Below are positions 15,928 through 24,878 of a stretch of 64,000 nt of DNA, in pieces. Position 1 is the first letter of the stretch; each line of letters starts with the position of its first letter. A model generated the notes under the pieces. That model made no database searches, had not been told where the DNA came from, and saw nothing but the letters and a program-made list of their open reading frames with translations. Where the stretch lies: the NCBI GenBank assembly GCA_023400985.1, contig JAEXEN010000040.1:62001-126000 (forward strand), written 5' to 3'. The stretch is from Bacillota bacterium (GTDB taxonomy: Bacteria > Bacillota > Clostridia > Christensenellales > CAG-138). The translations under genes and the position numbers were made by a program.

Positions 15928-15937
15928 TTCGACAAAA
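15928..15937 (-). promoter_or_regulatory. Candidate 0A box
   Basis: TTTTGTCGAA on the minus strand contains the Spo0A consensus TGTCGAA. It lies 15 bp upstream of the -35 hexamer of the Spo0A-domain gene, a position suited to activation or autoregulation. A 7-base match can occur by chance. Confidence 0.5.
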
Positions 15938-15995
15938 GTCGATGTTATTCGAAGCGCTGTTCCGGTGCGTTTTTTCAAAAAGCTGTCGATTATTT

Positions 15996-17105
15996 TCAGC
16001 CCTTCAGTCCTGCGCCGCACAGAGGCAAAACGATGGTTTTTTCTTTTATGCGCGTCTCCTTCTCTAAGCGCAAATACGCCGCATAGCTCGCGGCCGAGGT
16101 CGTTTCCACGTAAAGGCCCATGCGCGCAAGTTCGGCGCGTGCCGAGAGTATCTCCGAATCCGTCACGGCGAGCACGCTTCCGCCCGTTTCCCGCACGGCG
16201 CTTAAAATATCCTTGCCCCGTACGGGTGCGGCTATAGCGATACCCTCCGCTGCCGTTCCCGTGTTTTCGACTGCGCTTACCTCCGCTTCGCCGCGCGAAA
16301 ATGCCCTTTCGACAGGCGCGCAGCCCGAGGCCTGCACCGCGAGTATTTTTGGCATCCGGTCGATATATCCCCACTCGCGAAGCTCCGTGAGCGCCAAGTA
16401 CACCCCCAATACCAGCGTGCCGTTGCCTACAGGCAGTAAAAACACATCCGGCACGGAAAAGGAAAGCTGCTCGAACACTTCATACGCGTAGGTCTTTGTT
16501 CCCTCGTAAAAGAACGGGTTGAAGATATGGCTCGCGTAAAAGAGACTGCGCTCCTCAACGAAGGCAATCGCCGCACGGGCCACATCCTCCCGGCTTCCGT
16601 CGATAAGGTGGAGTTCTGCCCCGTGCGCTTTTATCTGTTCGAGCTTTTTTTTTGAGGTGGCGGCACTCGCAAATATGTGGCATAAAATACCCGCGCGCGC
16701 ACCGTAGGCCGCGATAGACGTACCCGCGTTACCGCTGGAGTCCGCTACCGCTTCCTTCACGCCGAGCGTTTTTGCCGCCGTCATGAGCACAGCCGCGCCG
16801 CGATCCTTAAAAGAGAGGGTCGGCATATAATAATCCGGCTTACAGTATAACGATTTATGAATCTGCAAAAGCGGCGTATTTCCTTCACCCATCGACATTT
16901 CACGCCATGGCTTTTCAGCCTTGTCGAAAGGAAGCGCATCGGCATATTTGAAGAGCGATATTTCTCGGGAAATGACGGTCTCTTGAAAATCGACGCGCTT
17001 TTTCTTGTAGGAAAGACGATACAAGCCACCGCAGGCGCACTTGTAAGAGGCGGTTTTGACCGGGCTCACCGCGCCGCAGGACTCGCAGACATAGGCAACC
17101 TTCAT
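15996..17105 (-). CDS. thrC: Threonine synthase (PLP-dependent)
   Basis: Converts O-phospho-L-homoserine to L-threonine. The 369-aa protein has an N-terminal zinc-ribbon-like segment (Cys7, Cys10, Cys23, Cys25) found in one threonine synthase subclass, then the fold-type II PLP core: GEGNTPLL (73-80), LSFKDRG with the Schiff-base Lys100, and ADSSGNAGTSIAAYGARAG. The phosphate-binding loop is VGNGTLVLG. The start overlaps the PAP2 stop as ATGA, with AGGAG upstream. A related threonine dehydratase or cysteate synthase is possible but the zinc ribbon favours ThrC. Confidence 0.88.
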   Translation of the reverse strand: MKVAYVCESCGAVSPVKTASYKCACGGLYRLSYKKKRVDFQETVISREISLFKYADALPFDKAEKPWREMSMGEGNTPLLQIHKSLYCKPDYYMPTLSFKDRGAAVLMTAAKTLGVKEAVADSSGNAGTSIAAYGARAGILCHIFASAATSKKKLEQIKAHGAELHLIDGSREDVARAAIAFVEERSLFYASHIFNPFFYEGTKTYAYEVFEQLSFSVPDVFLLPVGNGTLVLGVYLALTELREWGYIDRMPKILAVQASGCAPVERAFSRGEAEVSAVENTGTAAEGIAIAAPVRGKDILSAVRETGGSVLAVTDSEILSARAELARMGLYVETTSAASYAAYLRLEKETRIKEKTIVLPLCGAGLKG

Positions 17106-17827
17106 ACGGTTTCTCCTCCCAGTTTGAAAAGCGAAAAAATGCGCTCCAAAAAGCGCCCAAACGGCAGATACAGCTTTGTTTTTAGTGACAAGCGCCAGAA
17201 AAGCTCCGCGATGAACACGGCGGGGATGAAATCCACAAAATAGTGCTGCTTCACAAGCATGGTGGAGGCAAATGTAAGAAGAGCCGCAAGAAACGCGGCG
17301 ATCTTAAGCCAGATGCTCGCCTCCTTCGCGCCGCGCACGCCGATGAAGCACAGATAGCTTGCGAAGCAGTGAAACGACGGGAACAGGTTGACAGGGCTGT
17401 CCGCAGAATAAGCGATTTTGGCAAGAAGACCGAAAAAGCCCGTTCCCGGGTCCTCCGGGCGGGCCATCTCTGTCGGGATCAGCATAAAAAGCAATCCGAA
17501 CAGCACCGACGAGCAAAGCGCGGCCGCCGTAAGATTTATTCTGCGGCGTACATCAAGCCCCGCGATATAGATATACATCAGCGCCCAGTAGGCGAAGCAG
17601 AGAAGATACGGCAGGAAGAAAAAAGGGACATACGGGATGACCGCGTCGATCGGCAGGCTTAAATCGATCTTTGGCAGCCGCTCCACAACGGGCTTCACCC
17701 CGGTGTAGATCACGAGCTGCGCGCCCAAAAGAAGCGCGGCCGTCACGACCGCCTGTTTCGTCGCAAAAACATCCTCGGCCTTTTTGTGAGGAGCATCCGC
17801 CGCCACGAAATGTTTTTCCTTTTTCAT
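17102..17827 (-). CDS. PAP2-family membrane phosphatase/phosphotransferase
   Basis: A 241-aa membrane protein from ATG 17827, which overlaps the DnaI stop as ATGA. It has about six helices. Type 2 phosphatidic acid phosphatase motifs are visible: NLFPSFHC (148-154, second motif) and STMLVKQHYFVDFI with His195 and Asp199 (third motif). The arrangement resembles the inositol-phosphoryl transferase/AUR1-like branch more than UppP. The likely substrate is a membrane lipid phosphate. Confidence 0.85.
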   Translation of the reverse strand: MKKEKHFVAADAPHKKAEDVFATKQAVVTAALLLGAQLVIYTGVKPVVERLPKIDLSLPIDAVIPYVPFFFLPYLLCFAYWALMYIYIAGLDVRRRINLTAAALCSSVLFGLLFMLIPTEMARPEDPGTGFFGLLAKIAYSADSPVNLFPSFHCFASYLCFIGVRGAKEASIWLKIAAFLAALLTFASTMLVKQHYFVDFIPAVFIAELFWRLSLKTKLYLPFGRFLERIFSLFKLGGETV

Positions 17828-18765
17828 GGCCACATCGCAATATGCAGATTCGCGCCTTCGAGCTTCAGCACCGCGCACTGCCGCGGGGCGATGAGGCGCG
17901 AGAACAGGCGCTCGCCGTAAAACTCCATAAGCTTTTCCAAGCTCAGGTTGGTTGCGACAAGCGTGGCCCTATCGGCCGACTGCCGCTCGTTGACGATGGA
18001 AAACAGCGTTTCGCAGGTGATGTTTTTGATCATCTGCTCGGTGCCGAGGTCGTCGATGACGAGAAGCTCCGGCGAAAGGAAATCCGGCATCCCGCCGCCC
18101 GATCGGATGCTCTGCATCACCGTTTCGATAAGGTTGTAAGCGGTGAGCTTGTACACGCCGTAGCCGCGCTCATATACGCGGTTGGAGATGCAATTCAATA
18201 AGAAGCTTTTTCCAAGGCCCGAGTTGCCCGTGAGAAGCAGGCTTTTCGGCGCGTTGCCGGGAAACACGTCCGCAAAGCTCTCGCAAATCTTTTTTGCGCG
18301 GAGCGTAAGCTTTTTCTGCGGTTCGTCGGGGAAAATATCGGTGCGGAATGTCTCGAAACGCTCGCCGGGGTGGATGTGCGACTTTTCGAAACGGCCCGAG
18401 TCAAGCCTTCGCTTCATGCAGGTGCACATGGTTTTTTCCCTGTCACCCACATAGCCGGTATCCGAGCAGAGCTCGCATTGAAAATGCGGTTTTAAATAAT
18501 CCGCTTTAAGGCCGTTCATCTCCAAAAGCGCCGCCTCTTCCTCGTTGAGCCGCACGACCGCGCCGTTTACGGCCTCGCGCTCGCGCTCTGGGTCGGAGGC
18601 GCGTAAAAGCCTTTCGCCCAGCGAAAACGCCGCCTGGCGGCGCTCGTCCTCGATCTCCTTTAAGCGCGGCATGGCGGCATACGCCGCGCGCGCGCGCTCG
18701 TCGCGCTCGGCAAAGGCCCGTTCGCGGAGTCTCGCATATTCGTAAGTAAGCTCGCGTAACGTCAC
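17824..18765 (-). CDS. dnaI: DnaI/DnaC-type helicase loader ATPase
   Basis: Loads the replicative helicase at origins and restart sites. The protein has an N-terminal coiled-coil helicase-interaction region, a zinc-binding cluster (CELCSDTG and CTC), and an AAA+ domain with Walker A GNSGLGKS (about 180-187) and Walker B LLVIDDLG. GTG 18765 has GAGGGG six bases upstream and gives 313 aa; ATG 18786, overlapping dnaD, is an alternative giving 320 aa. The neighbouring DnaD-domain gene supports a primosome role, as in Bacillus dnaB-dnaI. Confidence 0.9.
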   Translation of the reverse strand: MTLRELTYEYARLRERAFAERDERARAAYAAMPRLKEIEDERRQAAFSLGERLLRASDPEREREAVNGAVVRLNEEEAALLEMNGLKADYLKPHFQCELCSDTGYVGDREKTMCTCMKRRLDSGRFEKSHIHPGERFETFRTDIFPDEPQKKLTLRAKKICESFADVFPGNAPKSLLLTGNSGLGKSFLLNCISNRVYERGYGVYKLTAYNLIETVMQSIRSGGGMPDFLSPELLVIDDLGTEQMIKNITCETLFSIVNERQSADRATLVATNLSLEKLMEFYGERLFSRLIAPRQCAVLKLEGANLHIAMWP

Positions 18766-18775
18766 GGTTTTCCCC

Positions 18776-19972
18776 TCATTCCTCATCCGTCAAGTCTATA
18801 CCGATATGCTTCAGGTCGTCGGCGCTAAACTTGCGCTGCGGGAAGTCGAGCGCCCGGGGGGTCTTCCCGCCCGTTTCGCGCTTTTGACCTTCCACCGCCT
18901 CCCGCGCGGCGTTTAAGGTAGCCACGCTGTTTTCATGCCACTCGGTAATGAGCTTTCGCATTTTCATAAATGGGGAGGACGCGCTTAAGGCGCAGTCCGC
19001 CGCGAACAAAATAAGCTCCGCGTCCATATGAAAGTTTGTATGCCAGCGCTCGATCTGGTCGATCTGATCGCCCGTCGGGGCCCGCTTGAGCCCTGCGCGG
19101 GAAAATGCCAATCGCGCGAGCTCCGTGACCGCTGCGCGCGCGCGCATGCGCTCCTGTGCGTCCTGCGCCGTAAGCGTTCCGCCCGTACGCCAGCTTTCCA
19201 AAATAGAGTTGAGATATTTGAACGACGGCTTCGCCGCACCCGTCATCTCGGCGCATGCGGCGAGGATGGCGTTTTCGTCAAAGCCCCATTCGTTCGTCCA
19301 GATTTTATAGAGTTTCAGCTCGTCCTCGGTGGGGCGTCTGCCCGCGCGCCAGCGCTTCAGGAGCTTTTGCGCGCCACCGTTTATTTCGTCGTATTGGGCA
19401 AGGTATTCCTCGGCGGCCTCGGCGGTCAAAATGCCATCGTCCGCCCAGGAGCGGGCCACGGCGTCCATATATTTAATGCTCACGCGCTCGCCCTTTTGCT
19501 TTACGCAATGGTTCACAAGAAGCAGCACCGCCGCCTCGGTAAAACCGAACACCTCGAGCCAGTCGTAGACGCGGCTCAGTTCCGGGCCCGTAAGCATGCG
19601 CGCGCCGAGCACGCTTTGTATGCCCGATAAAAGCTCGCTGTAGCGGCGCGTGAGGGCGGCGCTGTCGCTTGCGCCCGAGGTGTGCGCGTACTCGATGTTT
19701 TTAAATTCCACGATCAGCGGCTCGGATGAAACAACCGTAACAAAGCCCTTCGTCTGCCAGTACAAAAACGCGCAAGCAAGCTCTTCGCCGCCCATTTGAA
19801 GCGCCGCGCCCATCTCCTCGCTCAATAGCGCGCGGTGATAGCAAAGTGCAAGCCCGTAAAGATACGCCTTCACATACCCTTCCGGCGCCTGTGGCATGTA
19901 TTCCAGAAGAAACAGGTTTTCGACGGGCGTGCTCAAAAAAAGCGCCGACTCGCGGTTAAAAAGAAACTGCAT
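18776..19972 (-). CDS. DnaD-domain primosome protein (DnaB/DnaD-like)
   Basis: A 398-aa replication-initiation protein. The N-terminal third is a winged-helix-like domain; two DnaD-type repeats follow, each with the hallmark L...W...GF/FxxEAxLLxxxxC pattern (VYDWLEVFGFTEAAVLLLVNHC and LYKIWTNEWGFDENAILAACAEMTG), and a third related helical region with WHTNFHMDAELILFAADCAL. The tail (GKTPRALDFPQRKFSADDLKHIG) is the usual basic end. It starts the operon dnaD-dnaI-PAP2-thrC, with GGAGGAG before ATG 19972. It is expected to recruit DnaI and helicase to DNA. Confidence 0.9.
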   Translation of the reverse strand: MQFLFNRESALFLSTPVENLFLLEYMPQAPEGYVKAYLYGLALCYHRALLSEEMGAALQMGGEELACAFLYWQTKGFVTVVSSEPLIVEFKNIEYAHTSGASDSAALTRRYSELLSGIQSVLGARMLTGPELSRVYDWLEVFGFTEAAVLLLVNHCVKQKGERVSIKYMDAVARSWADDGILTAEAAEEYLAQYDEINGGAQKLLKRWRAGRRPTEDELKLYKIWTNEWGFDENAILAACAEMTGAAKPSFKYLNSILESWRTGGTLTAQDAQERMRARAAVTELARLAFSRAGLKRAPTGDQIDQIERWHTNFHMDAELILFAADCALSASSPFMKMRKLITEWHENSVATLNAAREAVEGQKRETGGKTPRALDFPQRKFSADDLKHIGIDLTDEE

Positions 19973-20316
19973 AAGGCTCCTCCGAAAAGGTAAAAGGAGT
20001 CAAACCCCTGCGCCCCAAAACTGCCGGTTCGGCGCATGTCTTTGTCATCGTCAGTCGCCGTAGAACCACACGCTAGGCCACAGTCCTCGGCCCAAGAGGC
20101 TCCGGCTTCGCCGGACGTTACGACTCCCTCCTCTTTCGCGACCTGCATCCAAAATAGCAGTTTTTAGGTCGCAGAGTTTAGAGGGTCGGCTCCCCTTACC
20201 TTAATAAGACCATTATAGCACGAACGGGGGTGTGAATGGCATATAAGTAAATATCCGTAAGCAGGATTCTTATGATATAATCCATACAACATCACAACAA
20301 TTTTTCGGAGGGCATT
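19973..20316. other. Intergenic region between divergent dnaD and M1 peptidase genes
   Basis: No convincing gene. It holds a copy of the AAGGTAA-AGGAGTC motif (19987-20003), a small GCTCCGGC-TTC-GCCGGA hairpin near 20100-20116, and an inverted copy of the motif (GGCTCCCCTTACCTTAA, about 20188-20205). A TATAAT at 20276-20281 could serve the peptidase gene, but its -35 is weak. Confidence 0.5.
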
Positions 20317-21849
20317 ATGAGCACTCTGCGCGAAAAGAAAAAGCGGCGGCTTCGTATTTTCATCGTCATAGCGGCGCTTCTCGCCGCGGCGCTCGCCGTG
20401 CTCCTGATTTGGCGGCCGTTTGATAAAGCGGCTCCGCCCGATGCGGAAACGACCGCCTCCCCTGCCGGTTTAGAAAGCCCTTCTTCCGTTTCGGAAAGCC
20501 CGGCCTCCTCCGTTTCCCCCGCGGCAAGCGAAACGCCCGCACACAGCCCCGAGCAGGCAGCATTGAGCCTATACGAGGCGGTCATCACGGTGGACGCCAA
20601 AGAAGAGCTTCTTTTGGGCAAGCTTCGGCTCACCTATGTGAACCGCTACGCGGACAGCCTTTTCACGGTCGTGATGAACCTTTTCCCCAACGCCGTCAGC
20701 GAAGACTGCCTTGCGCTTGAAACGGTGACCGTGGACGGCCTCGACGCGGACTATACTTTGAGCGCCGACGGAGCGCATTTGACGATCCCTCTTGCGCATG
20801 AGCTGAAGACGGGTGAAAACGCGCCGATCTATATCGAATACATCATACGGATCCCCAAGACGGACAACCGCTTCGGCGCGGGCGACGGACGCTTCATGTT
20901 CGGCAATTCCATCCCCATCGCGGCGGTCTATGAGTCCGGCGCGTGGCGCGCGGATGCATATTACTTGAAGGGCGACAGCTTTTACAGCGAGGTCGCCGAT
21001 TACCGCGTTTCCATTTCCGTCCCCGAGGCCTATGCGCTCGCCTGCACGGGGAGCGTGGAGGAGGAAAAGACCGAAAACGGCATAACGACCGTGCTCGCCG
21101 CGGCGCGCGGGGTGCGGGATTTTGCGTTTTCGCTGCAAAAAAACGCATATGTTGCAATGCGGGAAGTGAACGGCGTGGAAGTCGTGGGCATATCGGATAC
21201 GCAGAAGGGAGCCACATTCGCCGCAGGAAGCGGCGCGGACGCGCTCCGGTTTTTCTCGGAAAAGCTATGCGCCTATCCCTACGGACGACTGTGTGTGGTC
21301 GGTTTTGATACCGGCGGCGGCATGGAATACCCCGGCCTTGTGATGATCGACGCGTCGCTCCTCAGCGGATCGGTGAAGATACAGCAATATACAGCTATGA
21401 CCGTAGCGCACGAGGTGGCGCACCAGTGGTTTTACGGCATCGTCGGCAGCGACCAGCTCAAGGAGCCCTGGGTGGACGAATCGCTCGTGGACTTTTTGGG
21501 CTTCGAATTCATCCGCGAAACAACGCAGGACGAAATTTATACGTCGCTGTGGAACCAAACCTTTCAGGGTTTCGAAAGCTACCAAAGGACGTTCCGCCTT
21601 GACGCGCCGCTTTCAAGCTTCCCCGACGGCACTTCGGATTACTTTTATGTGATCTACGCTTACGGCGCGCATATGATGCGCGAGCTTTACGAATCGGTCG
21701 GCGAAGATGTATTTTATGACGCGCTGCAAAACTACATAGGCGAGCACAGCTACCAAAACGCGAAGGGAAGCGATCTGATCGCCGCCTTCTCCGAAGCGGC
21801 GGGCAAGGATATGGCCCCGTGGTTTGAGGAACGGATCGCGGTAAATTAG
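20317..21849 (+). CDS. M1-family zinc metallopeptidase (aminopeptidase-like), membrane-anchored
   Basis: A 510-aa extracellular protease. A basic N-terminus and one membrane helix (about 11-31) serve as signal anchor, followed by a Pro/Ser/Ala-rich linker (45-80). The zinc site is HEVAH (365-369) with Glu388 in WVDES, the HExxH-x18-E arrangement of M1 peptidases. The exopeptidase GxMEN motif appears as GGGMEYP (about 326-332), so substrate N-terminus recognition may differ. GGAGGG precedes the start. Its stop overlaps that of the convergent mpg gene. Confidence 0.9.
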   Translation: MSTLREKKKRRLRIFIVIAALLAAALAVLLIWRPFDKAAPPDAETTASPAGLESPSSVSESPASSVSPAASETPAHSPEQAALSLYEAVITVDAKEELLLGKLRLTYVNRYADSLFTVVMNLFPNAVSEDCLALETVTVDGLDADYTLSADGAHLTIPLAHELKTGENAPIYIEYIIRIPKTDNRFGAGDGRFMFGNSIPIAAVYESGAWRADAYYLKGDSFYSEVADYRVSISVPEAYALACTGSVEEEKTENGITTVLAAARGVRDFAFSLQKNAYVAMREVNGVEVVGISDTQKGATFAAGSGADALRFFSEKLCAYPYGRLCVVGFDTGGGMEYPGLVMIDASLLSGSVKIQQYTAMTVAHEVAHQWFYGIVGSDQLKEPWVDESLVDFLGFEFIRETTQDEIYTSLWNQTFQGFESYQRTFRLDAPLSSFPDGTSDYFYVIYAYGAHMMRELYESVGEDVFYDALQNYIGEHSYQNAKGSDLIAAFSEAAGKDMAPWFEERIAVN

Positions 21850-22460
21850 CGGGATAAAATAAGCTCCTCCGGCTTTACCTTTTTGCTTAAATACGGGCTT
21901 TCGAGTTCCACGAAGCGCCAAGGGTAAAGCGCCGCCTCCCCCGCGTAATCCACGTTGATGCGCCTTGTGACGCCGATAGAAAAAATGCGTTCCTCTTCCG
22001 CTTCCTCGATGTACAGGGGAGGAGCACAAAGGTCGAGCCCGTATTGTTCCCTTGTGATGCGCATGGCCTGACACAGCTTGCCCGGGCCCGAGCAAAGCGC
22101 CTTGACCGCGTCGGTTTTACGATGGATCTTCATCTGCTCTATGCCCGAAACAGGCTCAAGCGCGCGTATCAGAACCGCCTCGGGCACGTTTTTTTCGTTC
22201 GCCACCACGTTCATGCAGCAATGCATGCCGTAGATCAAATAAATATAAGCATATCCTCCCGCGCTATATTGCACGTTCACGCGGCCGAAGGGGTTGCCCC
22301 TGTAGGAATGCGCCGCCGCGTCAAAAGCACCCATATACGCTTCCGTCTCGACGATCCGGCCCTTCAGCGCGGCCTCGGGCGTTTCATGCACGAGCACCTT
22401 GCCGATGAGCGCCCTCGCGAGATCGACGCCGTTTTGCAAATAGAACGCGCGGTTTAGCAC
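21846..22460 (-). CDS. mpg: 3-methyladenine DNA glycosylase (AAG/Mpg family)
   Basis: Base-excision repair glycosylase removing alkylated and deaminated purines, 204 aa (typical length). The family signature is clear: IVETEAYMGAFDAAAHSYRG (catalytic Glu in ETEAY), then GGYAYIYLIYGMHCCMNVV, VLIRALEP and GPGKLCQAM. GTG start at 22460 with GAGGAAG upstream. A decayed partial copy of this gene lies at 24099-24217, on the other side of the flavoprotein gene. Confidence 0.95.
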   Translation of the reverse strand: MLNRAFYLQNGVDLARALIGKVLVHETPEAALKGRIVETEAYMGAFDAAAHSYRGNPFGRVNVQYSAGGYAYIYLIYGMHCCMNVVANEKNVPEAVLIRALEPVSGIEQMKIHRKTDAVKALCSGPGKLCQAMRITREQYGLDLCAPPLYIEEAEEERIFSIGVTRRINVDYAGEAALYPWRFVELESPYLSKKVKPEELILSR

Positions 22461-22584
22461 GGTTTTACTTCCTCTCTATTCCGGTTAACCGATTTGCTCT
22501 TTAGTATAGCAGGAATACAAGGCCGCCGCAGGAATTTTTTATTTCAACGGCGAATGTTTTTATATTCTTTTATCGGAGGAGCAT

Positions 22585-24078
22585 ATGGGAAATGTGATCA
22601 TCGTCGGCGCGGGCATCGCCGGGCTGGCGGCGGGCATTTACGCGCAAAGGAGCGGTTTTGACGCCGTGATCTATGAAAGCCACAGCTTGCCGGGCGGCGC
22701 CTCTACGAGTTGGCGGCGAAAGGGTTATCTGTTTGAGGGCGGCATGCACTGGCTCACCGGCTCGTCGCCGAAAACTGCGCTGTATCGGCTTTGGCGCGAG
22801 GTGGGCGCGCTCGACGACACGGTGAACATCCTGTATCGCGACCCATTTTTTGTGCTGGACTACGAGAGGACAGAAGTTTGCCTGTATCGCGACGCGGAAA
22901 AGCTCCGTGCGCATTTCTTGAATATCTCGCCCGAGGACGAGGGGGAAATCAACGCGCTTTGCGACGATATCAAGAAGTTTGAAAACGTCTCCATGCCCGT
23001 CTCCAATGTGCGTGGCGTAAAAACGCGCGAGAAAACGGCGTTCTCTCTCCCTGGCCTTTATAAAACGCTTCGCGCCGTGCCGCGGATGATGTTTTATGCT
23101 TCCGTCACCGTGAAAGAATACGCGGCCCGCTTTCAAGGCCCCGCGATACGGTTGCTTTTGGAAAGCGCCATCGGCCCCGAACAGAGCGCCACAGGGCTCG
23201 TGTTCACCATCGCTACCCTCACGGGAGGCGACGGCGGCTATCCCGAGGGCGGCTCCCTCGCTATGACGCGCCGCATGGCGGCGCTTTTTGAGCGTTTGGG
23301 CGGCAAAATCGTTTACAGCCAAAAAGTTGCCCGCGTGCTTATGCAAAACGGCGGGGCCACCGGCGTGGAGCTTGCCGACGGCACGAGCGCAAATGCGGAC
23401 GCGGTCATCGTAACGCAGGATACGCGCACGGCGGTCGACACGCTGTTCGCCCCGCCGCTTGACGAACCGTGGATGAAGCGCATGCGCGAAAACACAAAAC
23501 CGCTTCTCAATACCTTCATCGCGCTCGGCGTCGAAGCGGATCTTTCAGAGCTCCCCGAGCGCCTCCACTTTGTGCCGGACGAACCCTTTTTCTGCGGCGG
23601 CAGGCAGGAGTCCGTTGTGAACCTGTGCAATTACGCAGGCTATTCGGGCTACGCGCCCGACGGCCGCACGGCGCTGACCTGCGTCCTGACGGGCGACACC
23701 TACGATTTTTGGAAGGCCGCCAAGCAAAACGGCTCCTATCGGGCCGAAAAGGAAAAGCTTGCAGAGAGCTATATCGGCCTTCTTGCACGCAAATTCCCGC
23801 AAACGGCAGGCAAAATCGCGGTATGGGACGTTGCCACCCCACTCACTTACGAGCGCTATCTAAGCTCTTACAGGGGCTCGTGGATGTCTGTTTCCCCGAC
23901 AGGCGCGGCGCCCGCCGCCTATCCCTGCAAATCCGAAAGCGTCAAAAACCTGTACTTTGCCGGGCAGCGGCTCATGAACCCCGGGGGAACGCCCGTAGCG
24001 CTCACCACCGGCCGCACCGCCGCACAGCATCTCTGCAAGGACTTTAAGCACACGTTCATCGGGCTGGAAGGGAAGTAA
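22585..24078 (+). CDS. NAD(P)/FAD-dependent oxidoreductase, phytoene desaturase/carotenoid isomerase-like
   Basis: A 497-aa flavoprotein. The N-terminal Rossmann motif VIIVGAGIAGLAAGIYAQRSG (split; glycines 8-13) binds FAD, and HSLPGGASTSWRRKGYLFEGG is the second CrtI-family motif. The C-terminal FAD motif is LYFAGQRLMNPGGTPVALTTGR. This family includes phytoene desaturases, CrtISO and retinol saturases, acting on polyene or isoprenoid chains. No other carotenoid gene is adjacent, so the substrate is open. The CrtC-like protein at 37448 is a loose functional hint only. Confidence 0.85.
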   Translation: MGNVIIVGAGIAGLAAGIYAQRSGFDAVIYESHSLPGGASTSWRRKGYLFEGGMHWLTGSSPKTALYRLWREVGALDDTVNILYRDPFFVLDYERTEVCLYRDAEKLRAHFLNISPEDEGEINALCDDIKKFENVSMPVSNVRGVKTREKTAFSLPGLYKTLRAVPRMMFYASVTVKEYAARFQGPAIRLLLESAIGPEQSATGLVFTIATLTGGDGGYPEGGSLAMTRRMAALFERLGGKIVYSQKVARVLMQNGGATGVELADGTSANADAVIVTQDTRTAVDTLFAPPLDEPWMKRMRENTKPLLNTFIALGVEADLSELPERLHFVPDEPFFCGGRQESVVNLCNYAGYSGYAPDGRTALTCVLTGDTYDFWKAAKQNGSYRAEKEKLAESYIGLLARKFPQTAGKIAVWDVATPLTYERYLSSYRGSWMSVSPTGAAPAAYPCKSESVKNLYFAGQRLMNPGGTPVALTTGRTAAQHLCKDFKHTFIGLEGK

Positions 24079-24098
24079 GTCGGGTAAGTTCGTTTACT

Positions 24099-24217
24099 TG
24101 CCGCCGCGTTCATGCATCAGTGCATGCCGCAGATCAAATAAATGCAGGCGCAGCCCCAACGCCAGACGATATATTCACGCGGCCGAAGGGGTTGTGCCCG
24201 CAGGAATGTGCCGCCGC
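24099..24217 (-). pseudogene. Decayed fragment of an mpg (DNA glycosylase) copy
   Basis: This stretch aligns with the middle of mpg (22198-22322): both share TCATGCA...TGCATGCCG, AGATCAAATAAAT and TTCACGCGGCCGAAGGGGTTG. On the minus strand it encodes NPFGRVN in one frame and IYLICGMH-stop-CMN in another, so it carries a frameshift and a stop. It is in the same orientation as mpg, about 1.9 kb away, and directly flanks the flavoprotein gene. Confidence 0.85.
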
Positions 24218-24220
24218 CCG

Positions 24221-24688
24221 TTATTCCCCGTCGTAATACTCCGCCTGGTCTTTCACGCGGTAGAGCTGCTTTAAACCCTTCCCAAAGATGCCGACCTTGT
24301 TAGAATCCGGGTAAAACGCAACGTCGAGCGGGCAATTGGTATCGAAATCGATATAGATGAGAGGTTCCGTTTCGGAAGCGTTGATAAGCTTATGCGCGCC
24401 GCTTTCGCTCGCCTGAAAATACAGGAAATCGCCCGCCGATACCGGCCTCTCGCCTTCGGGCGCTTTTAAGAGTCCGCACCCGCTGAGGATATAAAACACC
24501 TCTTCGTTTTGCATATGGTAATGATATGGATACGCGGCTTTTTGTGGAGGTATTTCATACACGCAAACGGATAAGCCCTTCTTTTCGCGGACCGGCACGA
24601 TCTCGCGTTTTATGTACGCATACCCCGCATGCTCGCTTTTACTTACGGCCTTTGCGTCCTTCAAGGCAACATGTACGATGGGTTCCAT
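24221..24688 (-). CDS. Cupin-domain protein
   Basis: A 155-aa protein with one cupin barrel. The metal-binding motif 1 reads PYHYHMQNEEVFYILSGCG (about 54-72, with two His and a Glu) and motif 2 GDFLYFQASESGAHKLIN carries the last His. Members include isomerases, dioxygenases and storage-type proteins; nothing here identifies the substrate. A GGGGAGG ribosome binding site precedes ATG 24688. Confidence 0.85.
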   Translation of the reverse strand: MEPIVHVALKDAKAVSKSEHAGYAYIKREIVPVREKKGLSVCVYEIPPQKAAYPYHYHMQNEEVFYILSGCGLLKAPEGERPVSAGDFLYFQASESGAHKLINASETEPLIYIDFDTNCPLDVAFYPDSNKVGIFGKGLKQLYRVKDQAEYYDGE

Positions 24689-24705
24689 ATGCTCCTCCCC
24701 ATTCC

Positions 24706-24781
24706 CGAAAAATCACCGCTCTTTCTACATTATAGCAGGAAACACGCCCGGTGTTGCGGCGCAGCGCGAAAAATCACCGCT
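24706..24781. repeat. 15-bp direct repeat upstream of the cupin gene
   Basis: CGAAAAATCACCGCT occurs exactly at 24706-24720 and 24767-24781, 61 bp apart. A TATAAT (minus strand, about 24734-24729) and a short inverted repeat AACAC-GCCCG-GTGTT (24741-24755) lie between them. These may be regulator sites for the cupin gene. Confidence 0.5.
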
Positions 24782-24828
24782 ATAATGTCGGGCCGAGTCG
24801 CCGGCTGCACGGTTTTCAGATGAGAAAA

Positions 24829-24850
24829 GGGCCGGCACACAGGCCGGCCC
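24829..24850 (-). terminator. Terminator of the lipoprotein gene
   Basis: GGGCCGGC-N6-GCCGGCCC stem followed on the minus strand by TTTTC, 29 bp after the stop of the lipoprotein gene. Confidence 0.8.
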
Positions 24851-24878
24851 CACAGTATATCCTACAAAAATTCTACGC

